From: SZUA-22 sp963751695
GTDB taxonomy: Bacteria; Bacteroidota; Ignavibacteria; Ignavibacteriales; Melioribacteraceae
NCBI GenBank assembly: GCA_963751695.1
Contig: CAVVVP010000004.1
Span: 124,001 to 188,000 of the forward strand
Reading direction: 5' to 3'
DNA: 64,000 nt
In this document: one piece after another, positions 34,971 to 43,896 of the stretch
How the letters are laid out: each line of letters starts with the position of its first letter
How positions within the stretch are numbered: the first letter of the stretch is position 1
Made by a program: the position numbers and the translations under genes
The notes under the pieces: model-generated
Told to the model about the DNA's origin: nothing
The model's input: the letters and a program-made list of their open reading frames with translations, nothing else
The model's database searches: none

Positions 34971-37616
34971 GTGAAGTTTGTTATATCTGTGGTAATAATA
35001 GCTTTATTTACGATCCAGAATATATTCTGCGACACCATCGTTGTTCCTAATGACCAACCAACAATTCAAACAGCAATTGACAGCAGTTCAATTGGCGATA
35101 CAGTTCTAGTTTCTCCCGGTACCTATCTTGAGAATATTAACTTCAATGGGAAAAGTATTGTTCTTGGTTCTCTTTTCTTAACCACTGGTGACACAACTTA
35201 CATTTCGCAGACTATTATTGACGGCAACCAGCAAGGTTGCGTTGTTGTTTTTGAAAATGGAGAAGATTCAACTACAGTTCTTTCTGGTTTTACGATAACG
35301 AATGGATATTCATACTTAGATTCACTAAGAGGTGGAGGTATTACTTGCACAAACTCATCAAACCCAAAACTTTCTGATCTAATTGTGGCAAATAATGAAA
35401 TCGTTGGGGATGATGAAGTTTTTGGTGGAGGAGGAATATATTGTTTGCGTCGATCCTCTCCAAAAATTGCGAATGTTGTTATTAGAGAAAACAAGGCAAG
35501 ATACTGCTCCGGTGCCGGGATATATTGCAAAGATAGTTCAAATATATCTTTGGCAGATATAGTAGTTTCTGAAAATGAATTTACCTATAAGGGCGGTGGA
35601 ATTGCAATAGTTAATTCGAGTATATCCGTGAGAGGATCACAAATCTTGAAAAATAGTGCAAGGTTTGGTGGCGGTATTTTTCTTGATAATTCATCTATTA
35701 AAATTGACAGTTCAAAGATAATTCAAAATGTTGCCCGAAATAACGGTAGGGGAGGAGGAATATGGGCAGAGGATTCAAATATTCTTATAAATAAAACAGA
35801 TATTAGTAACAATTCAGCTATTTATGAATATTCTTCACTTGCTTCATATGTGTCCAAAGGGGGAGGATTATATCTTAGGGATTGCTCAGTAATAATTGAA
35901 AATTGTAACATAAGCTACAATATTTGTGAAGGTAATGGTGGCGGTTTTTCGATTTATAATGGTTCTGTTGAAATATATAGAACGTCCATAAGTAATAATG
36001 GAGTAGATATTCCTCGATTTAGTGGAGGGGGGATGTACATAGTGGTATTGTCAGAAGCCTCGATATTATTAAAAGATGTGGTAATATTTGATAACTATTC
36101 ATATGGTTCTGGAGGCGGGATAGCTTACGGTGCTAACGAAATAATTGAGCCATTTAAAAATGTTGTAATCAAAAATAATTCAGCAGAAGAAAGGGGAGGT
36201 GGTATTATTGCAGATGGTAATTTAATGATAACTGAATCTTCTGGATGTAGTATTTTCTCAAACAAGGCGAAAGAAGAAGGGTCTGATATTTATACATACC
36301 TTCTTGATTCAAATTCAACGTATGAAATATACCTTGATACTGTGACAGTTTCTGATCCAGATGATTATCATATATACCCGATACAACAAATTAATCTTCA
36401 GTACAACCACGCAATCTTTCAATCTATTAATTCAGATATATATGTTTCTCCCACTGGCTCAAATTTAAATAGTGGAACTTCAAAAGAGGACCCATTAAAA
36501 TCAATAAACCTCGCTTTGCTGGTTGCTAGCACAAAAAACAATACAAATAGAACAATAAATTTATCATCTGGCATCTATTCACCAAGTACAAGTGGAGAGG
36601 AATTCCCTATTGTAGGTAGAAGTTATGTTTCTATTAAAGGTGAGAGAGTAGATTCTACTATTTTAGATGGTGAGAATGAAAACAGCTTAATTGAATTAAA
36701 AAATCATAAAAACGTTACATTAAACAATTTTACAGTTCAAAATGGGAATAGCTATTTAGGAGGGGGAATTTTAGTTAATGGGCAAAAAATATTACTCCAA
36801 AATTTAATATTAAAAGATAATTATGCTGAAAAGTATGGAGGTGGTTTATATATATATAATTCTGATAAAGTTGATTTAATAAACCTTACAATTGCACACA
36901 ATAGTTCAAATTTGTCCAACAGTGGTGGAGGAATAAGTGTTTTTGATGGTTACTTAAAGGGAGGAAAGAGTATATCAATTTTAAATTGTATAACGCATTC
37001 AAACACTCCGATAAACATAGAGTTGGAAACTATTGGGCAATACACAGCAATGATTGGAAATTCAAATATTGAGGGAGGATATGAAGGAATAAATATTGGT
37101 GGTGATGATACAGTGACTGTAAACTGGCTAGATGGCAACATAGATGAAGATCCCCAATTTGTTGGTGGTGATCCTTATGATTATAATCTTACAGATACAT
37201 CTCCATGTATAAATGCCGGCACACCATTTCTAGTTTGGGAAGGTGATACTTTAATTAATTTTTCACCAGATGAATATATTGGTGAAGCACCAGATATGGG
37301 AGCATTAGAATCTGATGTGTTGATTTCCGTTGAAGAAGAAGTAGCTCTTCCAAACAATTTTGAATTACATCAAAATTTTCCCAATCCCTTTAACAACGAA
37401 TGTATAATTAGATACTCTATTCCGGAACACTCTCAAGTTGAACTGAAGGTCTATGATGTATTAGGAAGAAAAGTAGCAGAGCTGGTTTACAAAGAACAAC
37501 AATCTGGGAGTTACGAAATTCAATTTGATGCAAGTAATCTCGGTAGTGGAGTATACTTCTACCAAATCAGAGCCGGAAATTTTGTAGAAAGTATGAAGAT
37601 GGTTATCCTAAAATAG
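34971..37616 (+). CDS. Secreted beta-helix protein with type IX secretion C-terminal domain
   Basis: The 881-residue protein starts at GTG behind AGGTGG, with a signal peptide of about 20 residues. It is mostly right-handed parallel beta-helix: many GGGI/GGGL turns spaced at roughly 25-35 residues, like polymorphic outer-membrane-protein repeats, in two blocks (about 30-440 and 490-700). The end (from about residue 790) is a sorting domain: NFELHQNFPNPFN, ELKVYDVLGRKVAEL, SGVYFYQI and MKMVILK. It should be exported across the outer membrane by type IX secretion and retained at the surface or released. No catalytic motif was found; substrate binding or lyase activity are both possible. Confidence 0.85.
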   Translation: MKFVISVVIIALFTIQNIFCDTIVVPNDQPTIQTAIDSSSIGDTVLVSPGTYLENINFNGKSIVLGSLFLTTGDTTYISQTIIDGNQQGCVVVFENGEDSTTVLSGFTITNGYSYLDSLRGGGITCTNSSNPKLSDLIVANNEIVGDDEVFGGGGIYCLRRSSPKIANVVIRENKARYCSGAGIYCKDSSNISLADIVVSENEFTYKGGGIAIVNSSISVRGSQILKNSARFGGGIFLDNSSIKIDSSKIIQNVARNNGRGGGIWAEDSNILINKTDISNNSAIYEYSSLASYVSKGGGLYLRDCSVIIENCNISYNICEGNGGGFSIYNGSVEIYRTSISNNGVDIPRFSGGGMYIVVLSEASILLKDVVIFDNYSYGSGGGIAYGANEIIEPFKNVVIKNNSAEERGGGIIADGNLMITESSGCSIFSNKAKEEGSDIYTYLLDSNSTYEIYLDTVTVSDPDDYHIYPIQQINLQYNHAIFQSINSDIYVSPTGSNLNSGTSKEDPLKSINLALLVASTKNNTNRTINLSSGIYSPSTSGEEFPIVGRSYVSIKGERVDSTILDGENENSLIELKNHKNVTLNNFTVQNGNSYLGGGILVNGQKILLQNLILKDNYAEKYGGGLYIYNSDKVDLINLTIAHNSSNLSNSGGGISVFDGYLKGGKSISILNCITHSNTPINIELETIGQYTAMIGNSNIEGGYEGINIGGDDTVTVNWLDGNIDEDPQFVGGDPYDYNLTDTSPCINAGTPFLVWEGDTLINFSPDEYIGEAPDMGALESDVLISVEEEVALPNNFELHQNFPNPFNNECIIRYSIPEHSQVELKVYDVLGRKVAELVYKEQQSGSYEIQFDASNLGSGVYFYQIRAGNFVESMKMVILK

Positions 37617-37636
37617 ATTTTTATCCCAATTTAAAT

Positions 37637-37665
37637 TTGAATTTAGGCAAACGATTGCATAAATT
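37637..37665 (+). promoter_or_regulatory. Promoter with LacI-type operator in its spacer
   Basis: The 22-bp operator at 37642-37663 contains CAAACGATTGCATAAA, identical over 16 bases to the minus-strand site at 8221-8242. TTGAAT (37637-37642) and TAAATT (37660-37665) flank it with a 17-bp spacer, the same layout as at 12457-12485. It lies 52 bp before the ceramidase-fold gene at 37717 and probably drives that gene, the MBL hydrolase and the symporter. Confidence 0.7.
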
Positions 37666-37716
37666 TATTTTAATCAATTTGATCAGTAAAAACAATATTA
37701 TTAGCGGATTATTAGA

Positions 37717-39276
37717 ATGAAAAAGTGGCTATTAGGAATTGGAATCGTATTTTTACTACTAATTGTGGTCATTACATCCTGGCTCATGTACAACTGGCGA
37801 GACCGCCATCCTGAATATTCTCTAGATCTCAAAATTAAAAGTTCTAATACTCCTCAAAGTATTTCTACAGGATTTGCCAAACTGCCTATCACCCCAACAA
37901 TTATTGACACTTGGAATGATGCAAACAATAATTCGAAATATAATGAAGATGATGGGGATACATATAACGATAATAACAATAACGGAAAGTTCGATGCAGT
38001 CTGGATTGCTGGTTTCAGCAATGGAAAACCAGCTCAAGGTGTTCATGATGATGTCTGGGCAAGAGCAATGGTAATTGACGATGGAGATCATCGAATTGCA
38101 TTGGTTTCGCTAGATGCTATCGGTTTAATGCACGATGATGTTATCGATATCAGAAATCAGATTCCTGAAGAGTTGGGAATTGATTATGCTTTGATCGCTT
38201 CAACTCACACACACAATAGTAACGACTTGATGGGAATTTGGGGTGAGAATGAGTTCAACAGCGGAATTGATCCGGATGTTTTACAATATTTGAAAGATCA
38301 GACCACTGAAGCAATCATTCATGCTGCAAACAATTTACGTCCGTCAAAATTAGTTTTTGCATCTGATAATTCAGGTCTAGATTCTATTTTAATGAAAGAT
38401 ACAAGAAAACCAATAGTTAAACCTCTTGGAATTTCACTAATGCAAGCCATTGATCTGGAGGTTGACACGACTTTGGGAACGATTGTTAATTGGGCTAATC
38501 ATCCTGAAACAGTTTGGAGCAGAAATTTACTTATCAGCTCAGATTTTCCTCATTATGTACGCGAAGCAATTGAAAATGGTGTATATAATGGTAATGAGTT
38601 AGCTAATGAAGGAATTGGTGGAGTTGCAATTTACTTTACAGGAGCTTTAGGCGGTTTGATGGCTCCTCATCCAAGCATATCAATCCCTGATCCGTTTCTT
38701 GATACATTATATTCAGAACCATCTTTCGAGAAAGCAAAAGCAATTGGGGACCATCTTGCTATTATGTCTTTAAATGCACTCAAGAATTCTGAAAAGATCG
38801 AAGAAAAAGCAAACGTCTCTGTTAGTGCAAAAACAATCCTTCTTCCATTGGATAACACTATGTTCCAAATAGCCTCCGGAATTGGATTGCTCGATCGTGG
38901 AACTCCAAAATTATTTGATACGCGCACTGAAGTTGCAGCAATTAAAATTGGACCGGCGATGTTTGTTAGTATTCCCGGTGAAATTTATCCTGAAATAATC
39001 TATGGTGGAATTGAAGCACCGGAAGGTCAAGATTTTGACATCCAGCCAGTTGAAGTTCCTGCAGTTAAAGAATTAATAAATGAAGAGTATAAATTCTATT
39101 TTGGTTTATCCAATGACGAGATCGGTTATATAATTCCTAAGAGTGAATGGGATAATGAAAAACCGAATTTATATAATTCTAAACGAGGTACTTATGGAGA
39201 GGTCAATTCTCTTGGTCCGGAAACCGCTCCACTGTTATATAAAGAAATCGTTTCAGTAATTCGAGATCTCGATTAA
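37717..39276 (+). CDS. Neutral/alkaline ceramidase-fold hydrolase, membrane-anchored, with Ca-loop insert (2)
   Basis: The 519-residue paralogue of the 32058 gene has an N-terminal membrane segment, STGFAKLPITPT, GVHDDVWARAMVI, SLDAIG, the metal-binding IASTHTHNSND and WANHPETVWS. Between the first strand and GFSNGKPAQG lies an Asn/Asp-rich insert (residues 64-93). It contains a fair EF-hand/dockerin-like loop (Asp68, Asn70, Asn72, Asp79) and a second DNNNNGKFD loop, probably binding calcium. The catalytic-Ser region of ceramidases is replaced by FTGALGGLMAPHP. It is the first gene behind the operator/promoter at 37637-37665. The substrate is unknown; a true ceramidase role is not supported. 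Confidence 0.77.
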   Translation: MKKWLLGIGIVFLLLIVVITSWLMYNWRDRHPEYSLDLKIKSSNTPQSISTGFAKLPITPTIIDTWNDANNNSKYNEDDGDTYNDNNNNGKFDAVWIAGFSNGKPAQGVHDDVWARAMVIDDGDHRIALVSLDAIGLMHDDVIDIRNQIPEELGIDYALIASTHTHNSNDLMGIWGENEFNSGIDPDVLQYLKDQTTEAIIHAANNLRPSKLVFASDNSGLDSILMKDTRKPIVKPLGISLMQAIDLEVDTTLGTIVNWANHPETVWSRNLLISSDFPHYVREAIENGVYNGNELANEGIGGVAIYFTGALGGLMAPHPSISIPDPFLDTLYSEPSFEKAKAIGDHLAIMSLNALKNSEKIEEKANVSVSAKTILLPLDNTMFQIASGIGLLDRGTPKLFDTRTEVAAIKIGPAMFVSIPGEIYPEIIYGGIEAPEGQDFDIQPVEVPAVKELINEEYKFYFGLSNDEIGYIIPKSEWDNEKPNLYNSKRGTYGEVNSLGPETAPLLYKEIVSVIRDLD

Positions 39277-39279
39277 CAG

Positions 39280-39993
39280 ATGCAAATTTTAAAAGATATA
39301 TATCAAGTTGGCGGAGATCTCAATGGAATTACTTTTGATGGGGTCGATGCTGGATATAACGACTGCAATACTTACATAATTTCCCGTCCAGATGGATTGA
39401 TAATGTTTGATACCGGCTGTGGTGATACGATGGATCAAATTTTTGAGAACATGAAATATTGGGGATTAAATCCAGAAGATATAAAATATTGTTTTTTAAC
39501 TCATCCACATTTTGATCATGCAGGTGGTGGTCACTTTCTTAAAGATCAGGGAGTAAAATTTATATCCATTGCTGAAACAGCTGATGCGGTATCGAAAGGG
39601 GATGACAGAACTTGCCCTTATCTTTATCATAAAGAATTTACTCCTTTTAAGGTTGATACCATTGTTAAAGATGGAGAGAAAATAGATATACTAGGAACAA
39701 CATTCGAAGTTTTGCATTTGCCTGGTCACAGCATGGGGTGCACAGCATTCAGATTTGATCACGAGGATAGAAGCATTGTAGTTAGCGGAGATGTGATAGG
39801 TACTTTACTTGATGGATATCATGGATGGAGCGGATCGATAGATTTTGATAGAGAAATTTATTTGGAATCGTTAAAGCGATTTTCAAAAATAGACACGGAC
39901 ATCATGCTTCCAGGTCATGGGATGATTTACTTTCACAAGCCTCGAAGACGAGTTGAAGAAGCTTTGAACATAGCTTTAATTGAGTGGCGATAG
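39280..39993 (+). CDS. MBL-fold metallo-hydrolase
   Basis: The 237-residue cytoplasmic protein has the metallo-beta-lactamase signature THPHFDHAGG, followed by LPGHSMGC, VSGDVIG and LPGHG, giving all five metal-ligand blocks of the glyoxalase-II-like fold. It starts 3 bp after the ceramidase-fold gene and is followed by the symporter, so the three form one unit. A lactonase or thioester/ester hydrolase acting on an imported breakdown product is plausible. The sequence does not fix the substrate. Confidence 0.85.
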   Translation: MQILKDIYQVGGDLNGITFDGVDAGYNDCNTYIISRPDGLIMFDTGCGDTMDQIFENMKYWGLNPEDIKYCFLTHPHFDHAGGGHFLKDQGVKFISIAETADAVSKGDDRTCPYLYHKEFTPFKVDTIVKDGEKIDILGTTFEVLHLPGHSMGCTAFRFDHEDRSIVVSGDVIGTLLDGYHGWSGSIDFDREIYLESLKRFSKIDTDIMLPGHGMIYFHKPRRRVEEALNIALIEWR

Positions 39994-40025
39994 ATAATTT
40001 TTATAAGCATAACAGAGGATAAGAA

Positions 40026-41603
40026 ATGAATCTGCATTGGCTGGATATATCAACTTTAGTATTGTACATGTCTGCACTTGTTGCAATGGGAATTTATTTC
40101 TCCCGAAAAAATAAAACTACTGAAGAGTATTTTGTTGGAGGCAGGTCCTATTCCGGGATAATTATTGGATTAAGTATGATTGGAACCTCCATCAGTTCAG
40201 TAACGTTTTTAGCTTTCCCGGCTGATGCTTATAAAACCGCGTGGTTAAGATTTCTTCCAAACTTTACGCTACCAATAGCAGTCTTGTTGGCAGCATTTTT
40301 TTTCCTCCCGTTTTTCAGAAGAACAAAAATTATTTCTGCTTACGAATACCTTGAAAGTAGATTTAGTCCATCAATTAGAGTGTATGGAGCTATCACTTTT
40401 ATTATTGGACAGCTCATTCGTTTGGCACTAATACTTTTCTTAGTTTCCATTCTTATGCACGAGATAACAGGTTATAGTGCGGTAACGAGTATTTTTCTTG
40501 CCGGAATTCTGGTTGCCATATACACCATTATAGGTGGAATTGACGCGGTTATCTGGACCGACGTTCTTCAGACAATTGTATTGGTTCTTGGTGGAATTGT
40601 TATACTAATTATAATCTCAATTGCAATGCCTGGAGGAATAGGGCAGATCTTCGAAATTGCGGCTGCAGATAATAAATTTGCCATTGCCGAACTAACTGAT
40701 GGGAGATTAAACCCAGTAACCTGGGGATTCTCGCTCTCTGATAAAACTGGATTTATGATGCTTCTTGTAGGATTAACGGTTTGGCTTCAAGAGTATGGAA
40801 CGAACCAAAATGTAATTCAGAGATATGCGGCAGCAAAAAGCATGAAGGAAGCAAGAAAAGGTCTATTCACAATAGGAACTTTGAATATTCCAATTTGGGC
40901 TTTCTATATGTTTCTCGGTACTGCGCTTTATGCATTCTTCCAAGTTAATGTTACTCCAGAAGCTGTTGAAATGTTAGATGGCACTCAAAAAGCTGAACAC
41001 ATTATGCCATTCTTTATTCTTAACTATATGCCACCTGGAGTTGCTGGCATAGTTATTTCAGCTGCTTTGGCTGCCGCTATGTCTTCACTTGACTCAAGCA
41101 TTAATGCGATTTCAACCGTTACGGTAAATGATATTTACCGCAGACACTATGCAAAGGATAAAGATGACAAGCATTATCTTCACGTTGCTTGGGTGGCTGC
41201 AGGAGTAGCTTCAGTATTTATGATAATTGGAGCAATTATATTACTTTATTCTGATACAAAAACAATCCAGGACGCTGCAACTATCCTATCCTCAGTTGTT
41301 ATGGGGGGAGTTTTCGGAATGTATCTTCTAGGATTTGTAACAACTCGTGCTAATTCTAAATCGGTTTGGTTAGGAATTGGGGTAACATTTGTTTTCTCAG
41401 TTTGGACAATTCTTGCAAAGCAAGATATGTTACCAGAATCTTTGACTGTTCCTTTCGATCTTTATTACACAGGTATGATCGGTCATATTCTTCTCTTTGC
41501 GACTGCTTTTGTTGCTTCTGTTTTCATTTTTAAAGGGAAGGATAAAAAGGATCTTACAAATTTAACGGTCTGGACACAAGATGGTACTCCAATAGAAGAT
41601 TAG
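40026..41603 (+). CDS. Sodium:solute symporter (SSS family)
   Basis: The 525-residue protein has about 13 membrane segments. TTEEYFVGGRSYSG, SMIGTSISSVTFLAFP and AALAAAMSSLDSSINAIST are standard blocks of the SGLT/SSS family, which couples sodium to uptake of sugars, sialic acid, amino acids or organic acids. AGAGG precedes the ATG. It is the last gene of the LacI-controlled locus, before housekeeping genes start. It may import the sugar acid or sugar set free by the enzymes upstream. Confidence 0.9.
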   Translation: MNLHWLDISTLVLYMSALVAMGIYFSRKNKTTEEYFVGGRSYSGIIIGLSMIGTSISSVTFLAFPADAYKTAWLRFLPNFTLPIAVLLAAFFFLPFFRRTKIISAYEYLESRFSPSIRVYGAITFIIGQLIRLALILFLVSILMHEITGYSAVTSIFLAGILVAIYTIIGGIDAVIWTDVLQTIVLVLGGIVILIIISIAMPGGIGQIFEIAAADNKFAIAELTDGRLNPVTWGFSLSDKTGFMMLLVGLTVWLQEYGTNQNVIQRYAAAKSMKEARKGLFTIGTLNIPIWAFYMFLGTALYAFFQVNVTPEAVEMLDGTQKAEHIMPFFILNYMPPGVAGIVISAALAAAMSSLDSSINAISTVTVNDIYRRHYAKDKDDKHYLHVAWVAAGVASVFMIIGAIILLYSDTKTIQDAATILSSVVMGGVFGMYLLGFVTTRANSKSVWLGIGVTFVFSVWTILAKQDMLPESLTVPFDLYYTGMIGHILLFATAFVASVFIFKGKDKKDLTNLTVWTQDGTPIED

Positions 41604-41626
41604 TTATATTTGTACCTCTAAAATGA

Positions 41627-42541
41627 ATGTTCGATAAGCAAAGAAAGATTTCTCAAGTGAAAAATATAAGCACCATCAATATAGATAAGAACTCACTTAC
41701 CAATAGACTTAATTTATCAGAGTCTAAGTTAATTGATAAATTAAATCGACTTCATACATTGTTGGAATCGAAATTATCTGAAGGATTAATAATAGCATTT
41801 TCAGGAGGAGTTGACAGTGCTTTTCTACTTTGGGCCGCGAATAAGGTTTTAGAAAATTGTGATGGAAAGTTGCTTGCCTTAACAACTGATAGTCCGAGTC
41901 TAACCCGATCAGAATTGCAAGAAGCTGTAGATTATGCAAAAAATTTGGAAGTCCAACATGAAATTGTTAAAAGCAAAGAATTCGATAACCCAGATTATGT
42001 TAAAAATGATTTGAATAGATGCTACTTTTGCAAAGATGAATTATTTCGCTTAACTGGAGAAGTAATTGCTAATTATGACTATAAATGGGTTGCGTATGGA
42101 TATAATGATTCTGACCGATCAGACTTTAGACCTGGCCATAAAGCCGCAATGGAAAATGATATATTAGCTCCGCTTGCTGATGTTGGACTATCAAAGGAAG
42201 ATATTCGTAAGGTTCTTGATGCAAATAATATCCACCTTGCTGAAAAGCCATCCAGTCCTTGTTTAAGTTCTCGAATAATGACAGGTATTCCAATAACTGA
42301 AAAGCGCCTCAAGGATATTGAAGATCTTGAAATCATGATCGAAGATGCTGGGATTAAAATCAAGCGAGTTAGAGTTTGTCAAGATAATGGAGCTGATTTT
42401 CTTCGAATCGAAATTGCTAAAGATGAAATGCAGAATTTCCTTTCCATCAGTGAAAAAATTTCTGACGAAGGTAAATCTCGTGGCTACAGATGGGTTACAC
42501 TCGACCTTGCTGGTTACAAAATGGGTGGTGGAGTAAGTTAA
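41627..42541 (+). CDS. larE: ATP-dependent sacrificial sulfur transferase LarE
   Basis: LarE inserts sulfur into the pyridinium cofactor precursor of the nickel-pincer nucleotide used by lactate racemase-like LarA enzymes. The 304-residue protein has the PP-loop SGGVDS at 59-64 and the KPSSPCLSSR motif with Cys212. Cys132 and Cys135 (CYFC) are also present; three such Cys match the iron-sulfur-cluster type of LarE, which recycles sulfur, rather than the single-Cys sacrificial type. No larA, larB or larC lies in the window. The first 35 residues look like a weak extension and no clear ribosome binding site is visible, so the start may be later. Confidence 0.85.
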   Translation: MFDKQRKISQVKNISTINIDKNSLTNRLNLSESKLIDKLNRLHTLLESKLSEGLIIAFSGGVDSAFLLWAANKVLENCDGKLLALTTDSPSLTRSELQEAVDYAKNLEVQHEIVKSKEFDNPDYVKNDLNRCYFCKDELFRLTGEVIANYDYKWVAYGYNDSDRSDFRPGHKAAMENDILAPLADVGLSKEDIRKVLDANNIHLAEKPSSPCLSSRIMTGIPITEKRLKDIEDLEIMIEDAGIKIKRVRVCQDNGADFLRIEIAKDEMQNFLSISEKISDEGKSRGYRWVTLDLAGYKMGGGVS

Positions 42542-42685
42542 TATCCACTTCCGAATTTGATAAAATATCCTTTTATAATTTTAATCATTTTTCTTATCTT
42601 ACCATTCAGATGCATCCCCAAATAGTTAAAATTTAAATTATCTCTTTGCATCGATAATTCACTAATATTTATAGGAGAGCTATAT

Positions 42686-43390
42686 ATGAGTTTATCAAAC
42701 AAGTTGGGTGCAGAATTTATCGGAACTTTTTGGCTAGTTCTTGGTGGCTGCGGAAGTGCTGTACTTGCGGCTGGAGTTCCTGAAGTAGGCATAGGTTACC
42801 TGGGTGTTTCACTTGCTTTTGGTTTAACTGTGTTAACTCTAGTTTATGGGCTTGGTCACATTTCAGGAGCACACTTTAATCCTGCAGTTTCTATTGGATT
42901 ATGGATGGGAGGAAGATTTAAAGCCTCTGAAATTTTACCATATATTATAGCGCAAGTACTTGGAGCAATTGCAGCAGCATTTGTTCTTTATTTAATTGCT
43001 AGTGGTTCCCCCAGTTTTAACGTTAGTGATGGATTTGCTTCAAATGGATATGGTGAACATTCTCCTCAAGGTTATTCAATGACTGCAGCTCTAATAACCG
43101 AAGCAGTTTTAACTTTTATGTTTCTAATAGTAATTTTAGGAGCAACTGACAAGAGAGCACCAAAGGGATTTGCTGGTTTAGCAATTGGTTTAGCTCTTAC
43201 ACTGATACACCTCATTTCAATACCAGTAACAAATACATCAGTAAATCCAGCGAGAAGTACTGGACAAGCATTGTTTGTCGGAGACTGGGCAATGGGTCAA
43301 CTTTGGTTATTTTGGGTTGCGCCAATTGTTGGGGCACTTTTAGCTGGTGCAGTCTATAAATGGCTTGGCGGTAAAGAGCAAGCCGACTAA
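42686..43390 (+). CDS. aqpZ: Aquaporin Z-like water channel
   Basis: The 234-residue inner-membrane protein has six membrane segments and both half-helix motifs: HFNPAVSIG near residue 65 and SVNPARSTG near 190. The AEFIGTFWLVLGGCGSAVLAA start and the Arg after the second NPA are typical of water-selective AqpZ rather than glycerol facilitators. GGAGAG precedes the ATG. It stands alone, with a 144-bp gap upstream and an inverted repeat downstream, so it is probably a single-gene unit. Confidence 0.92.
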   Translation: MSLSNKLGAEFIGTFWLVLGGCGSAVLAAGVPEVGIGYLGVSLAFGLTVLTLVYGLGHISGAHFNPAVSIGLWMGGRFKASEILPYIIAQVLGAIAAAFVLYLIASGSPSFNVSDGFASNGYGEHSPQGYSMTAALITEAVLTFMFLIVILGATDKRAPKGFAGLAIGLALTLIHLISIPVTNTSVNPARSTGQALFVGDWAMGQLWLFWVAPIVGALLAGAVYKWLGGKEQAD

Positions 43391-43400
43391 TTTTCAATTG

Positions 43401-43438
43401 AATTCATCCATTTGCTAATTATATCAGATGGATGAATT
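43401..43438 (+). terminator. Inverted repeat after the aquaporin gene, possible terminator
   Basis: An 11-bp perfect stem (AATTCATCCAT at 43401-43411 and its complement at 43428-43438) encloses a 16-base loop, starting 11 bp after the aquaporin stop. The stem is AT-rich and only TTT follows, so termination would be weak. It may instead be a regulatory dyad for the next gene. Confidence 0.4.
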
Positions 43439-43461
43439 TGCTTAATTATAATTGAATTTCT

Positions 43462-43884
43462 ATGCCGTGGATTTGTGAAATATGTGGGAGAGAATTTAAG
43501 AATGCAAATCAATTTCATTCTTGTGAGCAATCCACAATTGAACAGCATCTTGAGGGCAAACCAGATTTCATAGTAGAAATATTTCACAAACTTCTTGATA
43601 TATTATCTGAGTTAGGTGAGTTAGAACTTCTCCCACTTAAAACTGTTATTCAAGCTCAAAAGTCATCAACATTTTTATCTATCTATCTTAAGAGAAATAA
43701 AGTACATCTTGAGTTCCAGGCAGCAGAGGAAAAGAAGCATTCTTCAATTACAAAATCAATTAAAATTTCTAAGAATCGATATTTCCACTTCGCAGATTTT
43801 AAAAATGTGAATGAAATTGATGATAAAGTTGTTTCAATTATAAAGGAAGCATATAATTTATTACCAAACCGAAATTTGAATTAA
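43462..43884 (+). CDS. DUF5655-family protein with N-terminal zinc ribbon
   Basis: The 140-residue protein starts with a Cys-x2-Cys...His-x-Cys pattern (WICEICGREF...QFHSC), like a small zinc finger. It then follows the DUF5655 domain pattern: TIEQHLEGK, VEIFHKLLDIL, PLKTVIQAQKSSTF and HFADFKNVNEIDDKVVSIIKEAY. The family's function is unknown; it is small and cytoplasmic, possibly a nucleic-acid or transport-adaptor protein. No ribosome binding site is obvious. It is not clearly in an operon with the aquaporin because an inverted repeat lies between them. Confidence 0.75.
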   Translation: MPWICEICGREFKNANQFHSCEQSTIEQHLEGKPDFIVEIFHKLLDILSELGELELLPLKTVIQAQKSSTFLSIYLKRNKVHLEFQAAEEKKHSSITKSIKISKNRYFHFADFKNVNEIDDKVVSIIKEAYNLLPNRNLN

Positions 43885-43896
43885 TTATGTTTGTTT

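Noticed and set aside
1..41603. Classical polysaccharide utilization locus with SusC/SusD
   Set aside because: No TonB-dependent receptor or SusD-like lipoprotein occurs on either strand in the window.
42542..42685. Small RNA or tRNA in the gap before the aquaporin gene
   Set aside because: No cloverleaf, strong stem or terminator was visible; only an AT-rich leader with a ribosome binding site.
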